Positions 5,756 through 13,658 are shown, numbered from the stretch's first letter. The stretch is DNA of 32,034 nucleotides from Aeropyrum sp. (GCA_015521685.1 WANT01000043.1:1-32034); one strand, 5' to 3'. Numbers and translations are program-made. Notes: a model not told the origin generated them from the sequence alone.

Positions 5756-7801
5756 GTGTTGGTGCCGAGACGGCTAGAGGAGGTGGTGCTGGCGGTCCCG
5801 CAGCAGCACTACGACAGGCTTATAGCTAGGCTGGCTATGGAGGGTTTATTCCACGTGGACGAGCCTCCCGAGGGCGTTGGGGGGGCTATAGAGAGGGGGT
5901 ACCGACAGCTCCAGACGCAGGCCGGGGAGAAGGTGTCTAGGGCTCGCCAGTTCTTCTCTCTTGCAGGCGTCGAGCCTGAGAGGGTGTCGGGTGTAGAGAT
6001 AGAGGTTGGGGGTTGGGCTGAGAGCTTCGCTAGGTATGTGGAGGAGTTCAAGGGGGTGGAGGACTACTATTCGGGGCTGGCGGAGGAGTACTCTAGGCTA
6101 GAGTCTAGGCTGAAGGAGCTGCTGGAGGCTGAGGCCAGGCTCCAGCCAGTCTCTTATGTGGGAGTCGACGTGGCCTCCCTATACGGCAGCGACGCCCTAG
6201 ACTTCGCCATCTATTACGGGCTGGCGAGGGAGGGGGTTGCAGAGAGGCTGGCTGAGATAGTCGTTAAGGCGGGGGGTGTTGTCGCTGTTGACGAGCGGGA
6301 GGGTACGCTGGTGGCAGCTGTAGCCCTGCCCCGCGGCAGGCTGGCAGGACTATCCCACAGGATCGTGGCTCTAGGGCTCACGCCCTACACGCCGCCGGAG
6401 GGCCTGCCTGGGAGCCCTAGAGAGGCTCTCGATGCTGTGAGGGAGGAGAAGTCTAGGGTTGTCGCTGAGATGGGTAGGGTGGAGGAGGCGGCTAGGGCTA
6501 GGCTGGAGGACCTGAGGCTGTTCTACACGGTTATGGACGCCTTCTCATCCATATTCAAGTTCCTGGCCAGCACGCTCAGGAGGGGGAGTGTGAGGATCGT
6601 TAGGGGGTTCGTCGACGTAAGGGACGCTAAGAGGCTAAGGAGGATTGCTAGGGAGGCGACGGACGGCTCCGCAATCGTAGCCAGCCTGGGGGTTAGGAGG
6701 GGTGAGGGCGAGGTCCCCAGCAAGGTCGACATCCCATCATTCCTGAAGCCCTTCTCGAGGGTCGTGGAGCTTTACGGCCATCCATCGCCGAGCGAGATAG
6801 TGCCTACAGTGTTCCTGGCTGTTACCCTACCTCTGACCTTCGCCCTGATGTTCCCCGACGCAGGGCAGGGCTTGCTGGTGGTGCTCTTCGCCCTATTCTA
6901 CATGAGCAGGATTAGCAGGGATTGGGCGTATGTGATAGGAGTCATGGGGTTCGCCAGCATAATATCGGGCATACTGGCTGCGGAGGCTTTCGGCCCCCTC
7001 TTCTCAGAGATCATAGGTCTATCGAAGCTATGGTACTCGCTGGGGCTGGAGACCCCGCCCTACGCTCTCCCCACATACGCTATAGAGCACGGCGAGGAGG
7101 AGCTGGTGGCCGTCCTGATGATGAGAGCGGTCAACGTCAGCGTCTTCATAGGCGCTTTCATGCTAACCTTCGGTACGTTCCTAGGCGTGGTTAACGCGAT
7201 AATAAGGAGGGACGTGGTGGACCTCGTAGAGTCAAAGCTGCCGCGCTTCATAATGTTCGCCTCGGTGGGGGCACCCTTCATAGTCTACATGGATGCTGGC
7301 AAGGGGGGCGCTGTGGTTAAGAGCGCCTTCGTAGAGCTGGGTGCGGGAGGCCTATTCCCGAAGCTCGTCCTAGCAGGCCTCCTCCTAGGGGTTGTGTGGA
7401 TGCTGGTAGCCGGGCCCGTGATAGCAGCGTTGGAGGGCCACAACCCCCTATCTGCACTAGGCAACAGCTTCCTAGAGGCATACGAGTCCCTCATAATGCT
7501 GGTGGGGAACCTGCCCAGCTTCCTCAGGATTATGGCTCTAGCGCTAGCCCACTCAAGCCTGAACATGGTGCTGGCTATAATAGCTAAGATGTTGATGGAG
7601 GGGGGGCTTGTCATGGATGTTGCGGCTGCACTCATATACATAGCGGGCAACCTGGCTATAGCAGGGATGGAGGGGCTGCTAGCATTCGCCCACTCGGCCA
7701 GGCTCCACTACTACGAGTGGTTCAGCAAGTTCTACAGCGGGACTGGCGTGCCATACACCCCTATAAGGCTAGAGGGTGTTAGGCTGAGGATAGCCGTGTA
7801 G
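5756..7801 (+). CDS. atpI: A-type ATP synthase subunit I (subunit a)
   Basis: Membrane stator subunit that carries the proton half-channels next to the c ring. The 681 residues divide as expected for the V-type 116-kDa subunit I family. A cytosolic N-terminal half (about 1-345) has coiled-coil stretches such as the region around residues 100-125. A C-terminal half holds about seven membrane segments, starting at VFLAVTLPLTFALMFPDAGQG, the conserved family signature. The late segment NLPSFLRIMALALAHSSLN contains the essential arginine that faces the c ring. Start is GTG with Shine-Dalgarno GGAGGT. The other ATP synthase genes are not adjacent, so this subunit is encoded apart from its complex. 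Confidence 0.93.
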   Translation: MLVPRRLEEVVLAVPQQHYDRLIARLAMEGLFHVDEPPEGVGGAIERGYRQLQTQAGEKVSRARQFFSLAGVEPERVSGVEIEVGGWAESFARYVEEFKGVEDYYSGLAEEYSRLESRLKELLEAEARLQPVSYVGVDVASLYGSDALDFAIYYGLAREGVAERLAEIVVKAGGVVAVDEREGTLVAAVALPRGRLAGLSHRIVALGLTPYTPPEGLPGSPREALDAVREEKSRVVAEMGRVEEAARARLEDLRLFYTVMDAFSSIFKFLASTLRRGSVRIVRGFVDVRDAKRLRRIAREATDGSAIVASLGVRRGEGEVPSKVDIPSFLKPFSRVVELYGHPSPSEIVPTVFLAVTLPLTFALMFPDAGQGLLVVLFALFYMSRISRDWAYVIGVMGFASIISGILAAEAFGPLFSEIIGLSKLWYSLGLETPPYALPTYAIEHGEEELVAVLMMRAVNVSVFIGAFMLTFGTFLGVVNAIIRRDVVDLVESKLPRFIMFASVGAPFIVYMDAGKGGAVVKSAFVELGAGGLFPKLVLAGLLLGVVWMLVAGPVIAALEGHNPLSALGNSFLEAYESLIMLVGNLPSFLRIMALALAHSSLNMVLAIIAKMLMEGGLVMDVAAALIYIAGNLAIAGMEGLLAFAHSARLHYYEWFSKFYSGTGVPYTPIRLEGVRLRIAV

Positions 7802-7825
7802 CCCCCCTACGCCTGGTGCAGGCAG

Positions 7826-7834
7826 GTTATTTAT
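7826..7834 (+). promoter_or_regulatory. Candidate TATA box of the aminotransferase gene
   Basis: GTTATTTAT lies about 40 bases before the GTG at 7870. It argues against the longer reading frame that opens at 7816, which would span this box. Confidence 0.5.
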
Positions 7835-7869
7835 CCCCTGCCCTCCAAACCCCTATTGGTGTCCTCGTA

Positions 7870-9075
7870 GTGCCTCTAGGCTACAACGCTAGGGTAGACC
7901 TCATAACAGGGAGCCCCACGAGGAAGATCGACGCTGTTAGGGAGAGGCTGGCTAGGGAGGGCAGGGACGTAATACTTCTCTCTACAGGCCAGCCAGGATT
8001 CCTACCGCCCCGGGGGCTTAGGGAGAGGCTTGCCAGCCTGCTTCTGGATGATGGTTTGAAGAGGCTCTACTCCTACACGCCCACTCCCGGCTACGGTGAT
8101 GTCAGGGAGGCGGTGGCCGAGGACCTGAGGCTCCTCGGGGGCCCCAGCGTGTCGCCCGATCAGGTCGTCCTCACCGCTGGGGGTCAAGAGGCGATGTTCG
8201 CGGCGCTCTCAGCAATACTCGAGCCCGGCGACGAGGTAGTGTTGATGGACCCCACCTACTTCGGATACAAGCCTATAGTGGAGTATCTGGGGGGCGGTGT
8301 TAGGTGGGTTAGGGCGCCTATGGAGGCGGGTTTCCAGCCCGCTGAGGAGGAGCTCAAGGAGGCAGTGTCTGGGGGTAGGGTTAAGGCGATGGTTGTAGTG
8401 TCGCCAGACAACCCTACTGGGAGGCTGATATCCTGGGGTACAGCCAGGCTCCTTGCGGACCTCGCTGTGGATAGGGGTTTGTGGATAGTTTATGATGAGG
8501 CCTACAAGACGCTGGTCTTCGAGGGCGAGCACGTGTACATGTACAAGCTGGCCCCCGACAACACTATATCGGTTAACACGTTTAGCAAGGACCCCGGGTT
8601 CCCAGGGTGGAGGCTGGGCTACGTTTACGGCCCTGAATGGATTATCGGCAAGGTGAGGATGGTGTCTGAGGAGCTAGTCTACTGCCCTCCCAGCTTCGCT
8701 CAGATAGCGGTGCTAGAGTACCTGAGGGACAGGAGGCTGAGGCTTGAACATCTTGAGAGCTCTAGGCTGTTCCTCAGGACTAGGATGGAGGCCATGGCCT
8801 CAGCACTTGAGGAGCTGTTGCCGGAAGCCAGGTTCGCGAGGCCAGGAGGCTCCATGTTCATAGCAGCAGACCTGGGGCACTACCTAGCTAGGGCTGGGCT
8901 AGACTCCGAGGGGCTAGCGGTGAGGCTGCTGGAGGAGAAGTCGGTAGCCGTAGTCCCTGGAGCCTACTTCGGCCCTAGTGGGGATAGCCTTCTAAGGCTC
9001 AGCTTCGCTACTGAGACTCCAGAAAGGATTAGAGAGGGTGTTAGGAGGATAGCCGAGGCCCTTCAGGCAGGCTAG
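7870..9075 (+). CDS. Class I/II pyridoxal-phosphate aminotransferase (AspC-like)
   Basis: Transfers amino groups between amino and 2-oxo acids. Fold-type I motifs are all present: GGQEAMFAALSAI (cofactor phosphate region), SPDNPTGRLIS (Asn), YDEAYKTLVF (Asp and Tyr), and NTFSKDPGFPGWRLGY, whose Ser-Lys holds the Schiff-base lysine and whose arginine binds cofactor phosphate. The C-terminal LRLSFAT carries the carboxylate-binding Arg. With GTG at 7870 the protein has 401 residues; an upstream frame to 7816 is open but crosses a TATA-like box. Its end overlaps the convergent MetRS-beta gene by four bases. The preferred substrate (Asp, aromatic or branched) cannot be told from the sequence. Confidence 0.9.
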   Translation: MPLGYNARVDLITGSPTRKIDAVRERLAREGRDVILLSTGQPGFLPPRGLRERLASLLLDDGLKRLYSYTPTPGYGDVREAVAEDLRLLGGPSVSPDQVVLTAGGQEAMFAALSAILEPGDEVVLMDPTYFGYKPIVEYLGGGVRWVRAPMEAGFQPAEEELKEAVSGGRVKAMVVVSPDNPTGRLISWGTARLLADLAVDRGLWIVYDEAYKTLVFEGEHVYMYKLAPDNTISVNTFSKDPGFPGWRLGYVYGPEWIIGKVRMVSEELVYCPPSFAQIAVLEYLRDRRLRLEHLESSRLFLRTRMEAMASALEELLPEARFARPGGSMFIAADLGHYLARAGLDSEGLAVRLLEEKSVAVVPGAYFGPSGDSLLRLSFATETPERIREGVRRIAEALQAG

Positions 9076-9413
9076 CACACTTTAGAGCCAGGCGGCACTG
9101 GCTCCTCTACCGTCAGGAGGACCGGCTTCTCCCCGTCGCCGCAGGGTGCCGCCAGGACCATGCCCTGGCTCACTTCACCCGCCATCCTCTTAGGCTTTAG
9201 ATTCGCCACTACAACTACCAGCTTCCCTACGAGGTCCTCGGGCTCGTACCACTTGGCGATACCTGCGAGGACCTGCCTCTCCTCCCCCCCGAGATCTACC
9301 ACAAGCTTCAGCAGCTTCTTGCTGTGTGGGAGCCTCTCAGCCTTGACAACCCTTCCAACCCTCAGGTCTAGCTTGGCGAAGTCCTCGAACTCTACTATCC
9401 CGGCGTCGCCCAC
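9072..9413 (-). CDS. Methionyl-tRNA synthetase beta-like tRNA-binding protein
   Basis: A stand-alone 113-residue OB-fold of the EMAP-II/Arc1p/CsaA group. In many archaea this is split from the MetRS catalytic chain and increases its tRNA affinity. Signatures are FAKLDLRVGRVVKAERLPHS at the N-terminus, KLLKLVVDLGG, RQVLAGIAKWYEPEDLVGK, and VANLKPKRMAGEVSQGMVLA, all diagnostic of this domain. The MetRS catalytic gene is not in the window. A general tRNA chaperone role (CsaA-type) is the alternative. Start is GTG at 9413. The gene overlaps the end of the opposing aminotransferase gene. Confidence 0.9.
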   Translation of the reverse strand: MGDAGIVEFEDFAKLDLRVGRVVKAERLPHSKKLLKLVVDLGGEERQVLAGIAKWYEPEDLVGKLVVVVANLKPKRMAGEVSQGMVLAAPCGDGEKPVLLTVEEPVPPGSKVC

Positions 9414-9567
9414 CGCGTGACACCAGGTCCAGCGTTTTAGCCAGGCAGGCTCTAAAATATCATAGCCCCGATAGAGCTGTACTCTTTATACGGCGGGGGT
9501 GACGAGCCCAGGCGACACTAAGCCCTCCACCCGGGGGCTGTGGGGACTTCAGCCTTGACGGACCCGC

Positions 9568-10383
9568 CTACAGCTGGATCCTCTCCTTAGACCTTACTAC
9601 GTGCTCCTCGGAGGGGAAGGCCCCCTCCCTCACCTCCCTAGCATACGCCTCGATGGCCCCCCTCATGAGGCTCCACGCATCTGCGTACCTCTTAGCGAAG
9701 GGCGGGGGCCTGCTGGTCAGACCCACGACGTCGTGGAACACTAGTATCTGGCCGTCGCACCTCCTCCCGCTCCCTATGCATATAGTGGGTACTGGAGTCC
9801 TCCGCGTAACAAGATCTGCGGCCTCCTCAGAGACGAACTCGAGCACTATACTGAACACTCCAGCCTCGGCTAGGGCTTCGGCGTCTAGCAGGAGGCTCCT
9901 GGCCTCAGCAGCCCTCCTAGCCTGCGGCTTGTAACCGCCCAGCCTGTGGACCCTCTGCGGAGTTAAGCCTAGGTGCCCCATGACTGGTATGCCGGCATCG
10001 ACTATAGCCCTAACCCTGTCCGAGTACTCGCTGCCTCCCTCCAGCTTCACCGCCTCGCCCCCAGCCTTGGCCAGGGCTATCGCGCTAGAAACGGCCTGGC
10101 TTAGGCTAGACTCGTAGGAGCCGAACGGCATGTCAGCAACTATTAGTGCTCTGGGCTTTGCCCTAGCAACAGCTGCAGTATGCCTAACCATGTCCTCGAG
10201 GCTCACGGGTAGGGTTGTGTCGAGGCCTAGAACCACCATGCCTAGGCTGTCGCCGACTAGGATGGCGTCGACGCCAGCCTCGTCCGCGATCTTGGCTGTG
10301 GGATAATCGTAGGCTGTAACAGCTACTATACGGTTGGACCCCTTCATTCTAGACAGCTTGACTGCGGTAATCTTATCACTCAA
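9568..10383 (-). CDS. panB: 3-Methyl-2-oxobutanoate hydroxymethyltransferase
   Basis: Ketopantoate hydroxymethyltransferase: adds a one-carbon unit from methylene-tetrahydrofolate or tetrahydropterin to 2-oxoisovalerate, the first committed step to pantothenate and CoA. The 271-residue length is normal. Seen motifs are VAVTAYDYPTAKIADEAGVD, LVGDSLGMVVLGLDTTLPV (the metal-binding Asp), ADMPFGSYE, GGEAVKLEGG (Lys, Glu), MGHLGLTPQRVHRLGGYK, FSIVLEFVSEEAA (Glu) and CIGSGRRCDGQILVFHDVVG. It starts seven bases after the end of panE, so the two genes form an operon for consecutive steps. Confidence 0.96.
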   Translation of the reverse strand: MSDKITAVKLSRMKGSNRIVAVTAYDYPTAKIADEAGVDAILVGDSLGMVVLGLDTTLPVSLEDMVRHTAAVARAKPRALIVADMPFGSYESSLSQAVSSAIALAKAGGEAVKLEGGSEYSDRVRAIVDAGIPVMGHLGLTPQRVHRLGGYKPQARRAAEARSLLLDAEALAEAGVFSIVLEFVSEEAADLVTRRTPVPTICIGSGRRCDGQILVFHDVVGLTSRPPPFAKRYADAWSLMRGAIEAYAREVREGAFPSEEHVVRSKERIQL

Positions 10384-10390
10384 AACTGGC

Positions 10391-11329
10391 TCACCCTAGC
10401 CTAGAATGCTGGAGGCCCGCGGATTTAATGCGGCTCCTAGAAGCCCTACAGCGGGCCCTCCACGCCGACTTGAGTAGCCGGTAGAGGGCCTCTACAGTCG
10501 CCGGCCTGACTCCAGCCCTCGCCCCAGACTCAACCACGTAGCCTAGGATCTCCTCTGCCTCAACTCTCCTGCACGCCTCTAGGTCCTGGAGCGTTGATGA
10601 TAGGTTGTCGTATGTTGCCAGGGCGACGCTGCGAAGATACGATACAGCTCCCAGGGGTAGCTCGACGCCTAAGGCCTTGGCCACCTCCTCAACCTCCAAG
10701 GCAGCCCTCGACGCGAGCCTCCAGGCGTCGCTATCCTCTAGTATGAACCCGTTGCGCACTCCTAGCAACGCTGTCACTGGGTTGATGCCGGCGTTTGCAG
10801 AGGCCTTAAGCCACCTCCACCCCTCTATATCCCATGCTAGTATAGATCTAGCCCCGCCCCTAGACAGCACTAGGTGAGCCTCCACGGCGGCATTCGAGGG
10901 CCGGCCTCTAGAGCCTACTACGAAGCCGCCCCGGCCAGTCACCCTCACAAGCCTAGGCGCGAGTCGGGCTGCTCCGTAATCCGTCACTATAGCTGCTGCA
11001 TTAAGACCCAATTCAACCGCCCGTTCGTAGCCCCCCCACCCATTGCCAGCCACTGCAACCATCTCGGACCAGCTTGAAGCCTTTTCTACTGCTGAGGGAG
11101 CGTCGTAGGCCTTCGTAGCCACTATGGTGAGCCTGCAAGTGTTTGGAGGCCTGCCTCTATATGGCTGTATAGGGTATGAGGCGGTTATGACGCCCTCCAG
11201 GAACACTCTGGCAGGATAGAGACTGCCACTCCTGATTACGGCTATCGGGGGCTGGCCCGTGGCTCTGAATACATGTAGGCCTATGATGCTGCCAACGGCC
11301 CCAAGGCCTAGTATGCAGTAGCTGTTCAT
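10391..11329 (-). CDS. panE: 2-Dehydropantoate 2-reductase
   Basis: Ketopantoate reductase, which reduces the PanB product to pantoate with a nicotinamide cofactor. The N-terminus YCILGLGAVGSIIG is a Rossmann glycine loop. LKASANAGINPVTALLGVRNG in the middle is the PanE signature with the catalytic lysine and substrate-binding Asn. I chose the ATG at 11329 (312 residues): the open frame continues upstream only through the tRNA-Ala gene and is not coding there. The tRNA ends 33 bases upstream, leaving little room for a separate promoter, so panE-panB may be transcribed from the tRNA promoter and released by tRNA 3' processing. Confidence 0.9.
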   Translation of the reverse strand: MNSYCILGLGAVGSIIGLHVFRATGQPPIAVIRSGSLYPARVFLEGVITASYPIQPYRGRPPNTCRLTIVATKAYDAPSAVEKASSWSEMVAVAGNGWGGYERAVELGLNAAAIVTDYGAARLAPRLVRVTGRGGFVVGSRGRPSNAAVEAHLVLSRGGARSILAWDIEGWRWLKASANAGINPVTALLGVRNGFILEDSDAWRLASRAALEVEEVAKALGVELPLGAVSYLRSVALATYDNLSSTLQDLEACRRVEAEEILGYVVESGARAGVRPATVEALYRLLKSAWRARCRASRSRIKSAGLQHSRLG

Positions 11330-11362
11330 GACGTCTACCCTGAGGATTATGGGGGTTGGAGT

Positions 11363-11439
11363 TGGTGGACCGGCCGGGATTTGAACCCGGGGCCTCCCGG
11401 ATGCCAACCGGGCGCTCTTCCAGGCTGAGCTACCGGCCC
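11363..11439 (-). tRNA. tRNA-Ala (GGC)
   Basis: Complete cloverleaf with encoded CCA. The acceptor 5' GGGCCGG pairs with CCGGTCC, and pair 3-70 is G-U, the alanine identity element. The anticodon loop TTGGCAT gives anticodon GGC (plus-strand 11403-11405). The T loop is TTCAAAT. There is no intron. It is followed at once by panE on the same strand. Confidence 0.95.
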
Positions 11440-11471
11440 ACCCGGATACACCTATAGATCGTGTCTAGGGC

Positions 11472-11479
11472 TTTTAACG
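11472..11479 (-). promoter_or_regulatory. Candidate TATA box of tRNA-Ala (and panE-panB)
   Basis: The minus strand reads CGTTAAAAG about 35 bases before the tRNA 5' end, giving a short leader of about ten bases. Confidence 0.45.
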
Positions 11480-11491
11480 TATACGCGTTCG

Positions 11492-11507
11492 CGGCATGCG
11501 AATGCCG
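11492..11507. repeat. Perfect inverted repeat between tRNA-Ala and the thioesterase gene
   Basis: CGGCAT (11492-11497) and ATGCCG (11502-11507) flank GCGA. The overlapping TTCGC-GGCAT-GCGAA (11488-11502) is a second inverted repeat. It lies between two divergent promoters, so it could be an operator or an RNA hairpin. The role is unknown. Confidence 0.5.
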
Positions 11508-11616
11508 GGGAGCTGATGTATTGCTTGAGGGCTTCCCTTGATTGGTTTGTGTTGCAGGTGATTGTAGATCTACATGGATCCTCTAAGGTTAATGGCTCGA
11601 GTAGCCTCCTCAAGCC

Positions 11617-12060
11617 TTGGGGTGCCGGGGTGTGGCTGCGATACACTCGTTTAGGGGTACGGTGTTCTGGAGCGAGACTGACGCTGCCCGGATAGCCCAC
11701 TTTAGCACGTTTTTCAAATTGTGCGAGTGGGCTGAGGAGGACTTCTATAGGAGGGTGGCTGGTGGCGAGGCTTTCCACGATGTGCTTAAGCGGGGGGTGA
11801 TGTTCCCTAGGGTTAGGGCTGAGTGCACCTACCGGTATCCCCTTCACGTCCATGACGATTTTAGGGTTGACATTGTGGATGTCGTGGTTGGGGGGAAGAG
11901 TATAACCTATAGGTTTGAGGTTTGGAACGAGACGCACGGAGAGCTGTCGGCCGAGTGCACTATAGTTACTGTTGCAGTTGATGTGGAGAGATTTGAGGCT
12001 GTAGAGGTTCCGGGGGAGTTTAGGGAGGCCCTTGTTAGGGCTGGGGCCAGGATGAGGTGA
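11617..12060 (+). CDS. Hotdog-fold acyl-CoA thioesterase (4-hydroxybenzoyl-CoA thioesterase family)
   Basis: A 147-residue single hotdog domain of the YbgC/4HBT type, which hydrolyses acyl-CoA thioesters. The N-terminal strand and helix VFWSETDAARIAHFSTFF keep the catalytic aspartate in the TDA motif. The rest follows the family: ECTYRYPLHVHDDFRVDI, then SITYRFEVWNE and CTIVTVAVD. A TATA-like AGGTTAAT at 11586-11593 would start the RNA at about 11616, right at TTG 11617; GTG at 11632 (protein opening MAAIHSF) is a reasonable alternative start. The physiological acyl-CoA is unknown. DUF211 follows after 83 bases with its own promoter. Confidence 0.8.
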   Translation: MGCRGVAAIHSFRGTVFWSETDAARIAHFSTFFKLCEWAEEDFYRRVAGGEAFHDVLKRGVMFPRVRAECTYRYPLHVHDDFRVDIVDVVVGGKSITYRFEVWNETHGELSAECTIVTVAVDVERFEAVEVPGEFREALVRAGARMR

Positions 12061-12084
12061 AGATGATTATGGGGGTTTGGCAAT

Positions 12085-12093
12085 GGTATATAG
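12085..12093 (+). promoter_or_regulatory. Candidate TATA box of the DUF211 gene
   Basis: GGTATATAG lies about 55 bases before the TTG at 12144. A Shine-Dalgarno GGAGGT (12127-12132) lies between, so this mRNA has a leader. Confidence 0.45.
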
Positions 12094-12143
12094 CCAACGG
12101 TTCCCCTAGATGGTATTAGGATTAGTGGAGGTCGCGATAGGGG

Positions 12144-12440
12144 TTGCCAGCGCCTCTCAGGAAGGTAGTCCTAGACGTCCTCAAACCCATACGTGGCCCC
12201 TCGATAATCGATGTGAGCAGGGAGGTGGCGTCCCTGCCTGGGATAGAGGGGGTTAACATAACTGTTAAGGAGATAGACGTAGAGACAGTAACCCTGACTA
12301 TGACAATAGAGGGGAGTGACATAGACTATAGTGTTGTCGAGCGGAAGCTAGAGGAGCTTGGATGCATAGTGCATAGCATAGACCAGGCTGTTGCGGGGAG
12401 GAAGATTGTAGAGGAAGAGGAGGTGAAGCAAGGGGAGTAG
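12144..12440 (+). CDS. DUF211 family protein
   Basis: A 98-residue protein of the archaeal DUF211 family, compact ferredoxin-like proteins of unknown biochemical role. Recognised by the opening PLRKVVLDVLKPIRGPSIID, the GIEGVNITVKEIDVET segment, and the central MTIEGSDIDYSVVERKLEE. The acidic tail (EEEEVKQGE) is typical. The start is TTG at 12144, supported by Shine-Dalgarno GGAGGT eleven bases upstream. It is convergent with the JAMM protease gene 14 bases further on. A regulatory or metal-binding role has been discussed for the family, but nothing here decides it. Confidence 0.85.
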   Translation: MPAPLRKVVLDVLKPIRGPSIIDVSREVASLPGIEGVNITVKEIDVETVTLTMTIEGSDIDYSVVERKLEELGCIVHSIDQAVAGRKIVEEEEVKQGE

Positions 12441-12454
12441 TAGGCTGGGGCAGC

Positions 12455-12841
12455 CTAGCCTATAGGCAGCTCTCTGACGCCTCCATCCTCGAGTGGCTCC
12501 CAAGCCCTAACCTCTCCAGGGCAGGATATGACCCACAGGTATGGCCAGCGCGCCATCCCCTCCAAGTCTTTCCTACTAGGCTCTGCTGGGCATGAGGTGT
12601 GGGTGTGGAAGATGCCTACTACCTCAACGCCCAGGTTCTCGGATGCCCTGTGGGCCTGGACAACCTGCCAGGGGTCCGACTCGAACTCTACAGGGCTGTT
12701 CTTGATGTTGTCGGTTATGTAGACTGCGTAGACTTCTGTGAGGCCTCCCCGCTTGGCGCCTAGCAGTATCCCTGCGGCTTCGCTGCTCCCCAGGGCCAGT
12801 ATTCTCATGACCTTGTTGAGGGGCCCTAGGCTAACCCTCAA
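12455..12841 (-). CDS. JAMM/MPN+ metalloprotease domain protein
   Basis: A 128-residue, single-domain zinc isopeptidase of the JAMM type. The motif is complete: Glu21 in SSEAAGILLG, His79 and His81 in FHTHTSCPAEPSRKD, Ser89 and Asp92. Archaeal homologues remove ubiquitin-like SAMP or SAMP-like proteins from targets, or act in sulfur transfer; which applies here is not visible. The TTG start at 12841 lies inside the end of the upstream phosphoesterase gene (11-base overlap), so the two are translationally coupled. No ubiquitin-like protein gene is nearby. Confidence 0.88.
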   Translation of the reverse strand: MRVSLGPLNKVMRILALGSSEAAGILLGAKRGGLTEVYAVYITDNIKNSPVEFESDPWQVVQAHRASENLGVEVVGIFHTHTSCPAEPSRKDLEGMARWPYLWVISCPGEVRAWEPLEDGGVRELPIG

Positions 12842-13373
12842 GGCTCACCAGCCTCGCCCTAAGGGACTCGAGGTCTAGCAGCGCTGCTGTGGGCTTGTTG
12901 AGAACGCCCCCACCGTCCCCGGGGTTGAGTATGAGCCTCCCCTTGATGTAGTCCACTCTAGCTTCGTGGGTGTGCCCGTAGAGTACTGCATCCCACCTGC
13001 CGCCGGATGCTAGGGCGTCGACTATCTCCACAGTCTCCTCAGGCCCTCCGAACCCGTGTAGTAGTAGCAGCCTCCTGCCAGCCAGGCTGAGCTGTGCTGG
13101 GGGTTCTAGCGCCTCGCCGCCGCCAGCGGCCATAACCGCCGCTAGCCCTCTCCTCTCGCCGTCGTTGTTGCCGAACACCAGGTAGGTCTTGATGCCTGGG
13201 ATCTCGCTGATTAGTGCTGAGAGGGTGAATGGGGCTATAACGTCGCCTAGATGGATTACAACGTCGACCCCCGCATCCCTGAATAGGCTGGCCGCCCTCC
13301 TTGCGAGGGCCATGTTGTCGTGTGTGTCGCTTATGACTCCCGCGAGCAAGCCCTCCACCAACCCACATATCAT
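12831..13373 (-). CDS. YfcE/MJ0936-type metallophosphoesterase
   Basis: A 180-residue calcineurin-like phosphodiesterase that acts with two metal ions. The motifs appear in order: GVISDTHDN (Asp, His), VIHLGDV (Asp), VFGNNDGE (Asn), LLLHGF (His), and LYGHTHEARVD (His-x-His). The C-terminal LILNPGD is also typical. I start at ATG 13373 (MICGLVEGLL); the open frame extends 49 codons further, but that part crosses the divergent promoter region and the start of the DUF2283 gene. The natural substrate is unknown for this family (phosphodiester model substrates only). It is the first gene of an operon with the JAMM protease. Confidence 0.88.
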   Translation of the reverse strand: MICGLVEGLLAGVISDTHDNMALARRAASLFRDAGVDVVIHLGDVIAPFTLSALISEIPGIKTYLVFGNNDGERRGLAAVMAAGGGEALEPPAQLSLAGRRLLLLHGFGGPEETVEIVDALASGGRWDAVLYGHTHEARVDYIKGRLILNPGDGGGVLNKPTAALLDLESLRARLVSLEG

Positions 13374-13390
13374 GAATTGTTGTTTTGAGG

Positions 13391-13402
13391 CGATATCTAT
13401 AG
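13391..13402. promoter_or_regulatory. Shared AT-rich promoter element between divergent operons
   Basis: GATATCTATAGG lies 20 to 30 bases before the phosphoesterase start (minus strand) and about 40 before the DUF2283 start (plus strand). It could be a TATA box for either or both. Confidence 0.35.
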
Positions 13403-13440
13403 GCGGCGGCCTCCAGTCATAGGCCTTTGGGTGTGTATGT

Positions 13441-13656
13441 TTGGAGGGGCGAGACGCTCCCGGCGAGCTAGTGGTCGACGTTTCGTCGATGTGGGTCGAG
13501 TATGATAGGAACACGGACACGCTCTATATAAACTTTGAGGACGGGGAGCCGGAGGAGAGCGTTTTGATATCGGACAACATAATAGTGAACTCCAAGGGGG
13601 GGAGGCTGCTCAGCATAGTGGTCACCGAGTTCTCCAGGCATGCTGGCCTGGGCTAG
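13441..13656 (+). CDS. DUF2283 family small protein
   Basis: A 71-residue protein with the DUF2283 signature: WVEYDRNTDTLYINF, then ESVLISDNIIVNSKG and LLSIVVTEFSR. Family members are 50-70 residues long and have no assigned function. The TTG at 13441 gives 71 residues; the internal ATG that starts MWVEYD (55 residues) would cover the whole domain and is equally possible. The HAD gene begins three bases after its stop codon, so it leads the HAD-endonuclease operon. Confidence 0.75.
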   Translation: MEGRDAPGELVVDVSSMWVEYDRNTDTLYINFEDGEPEESVLISDNIIVNSKGGRLLSIVVTEFSRHAGLG

Positions 13657-13658
13657 CC

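Noticed and set aside
11330-11407. N-terminal extension of panE by 26 residues
   Set aside because: The extra codons translate the tRNA-Ala gene and short spacer.
11452-11937. 161-residue minus-strand frame
   Set aside because: It is antisense to the hotdog thioesterase, which has clear family motifs.
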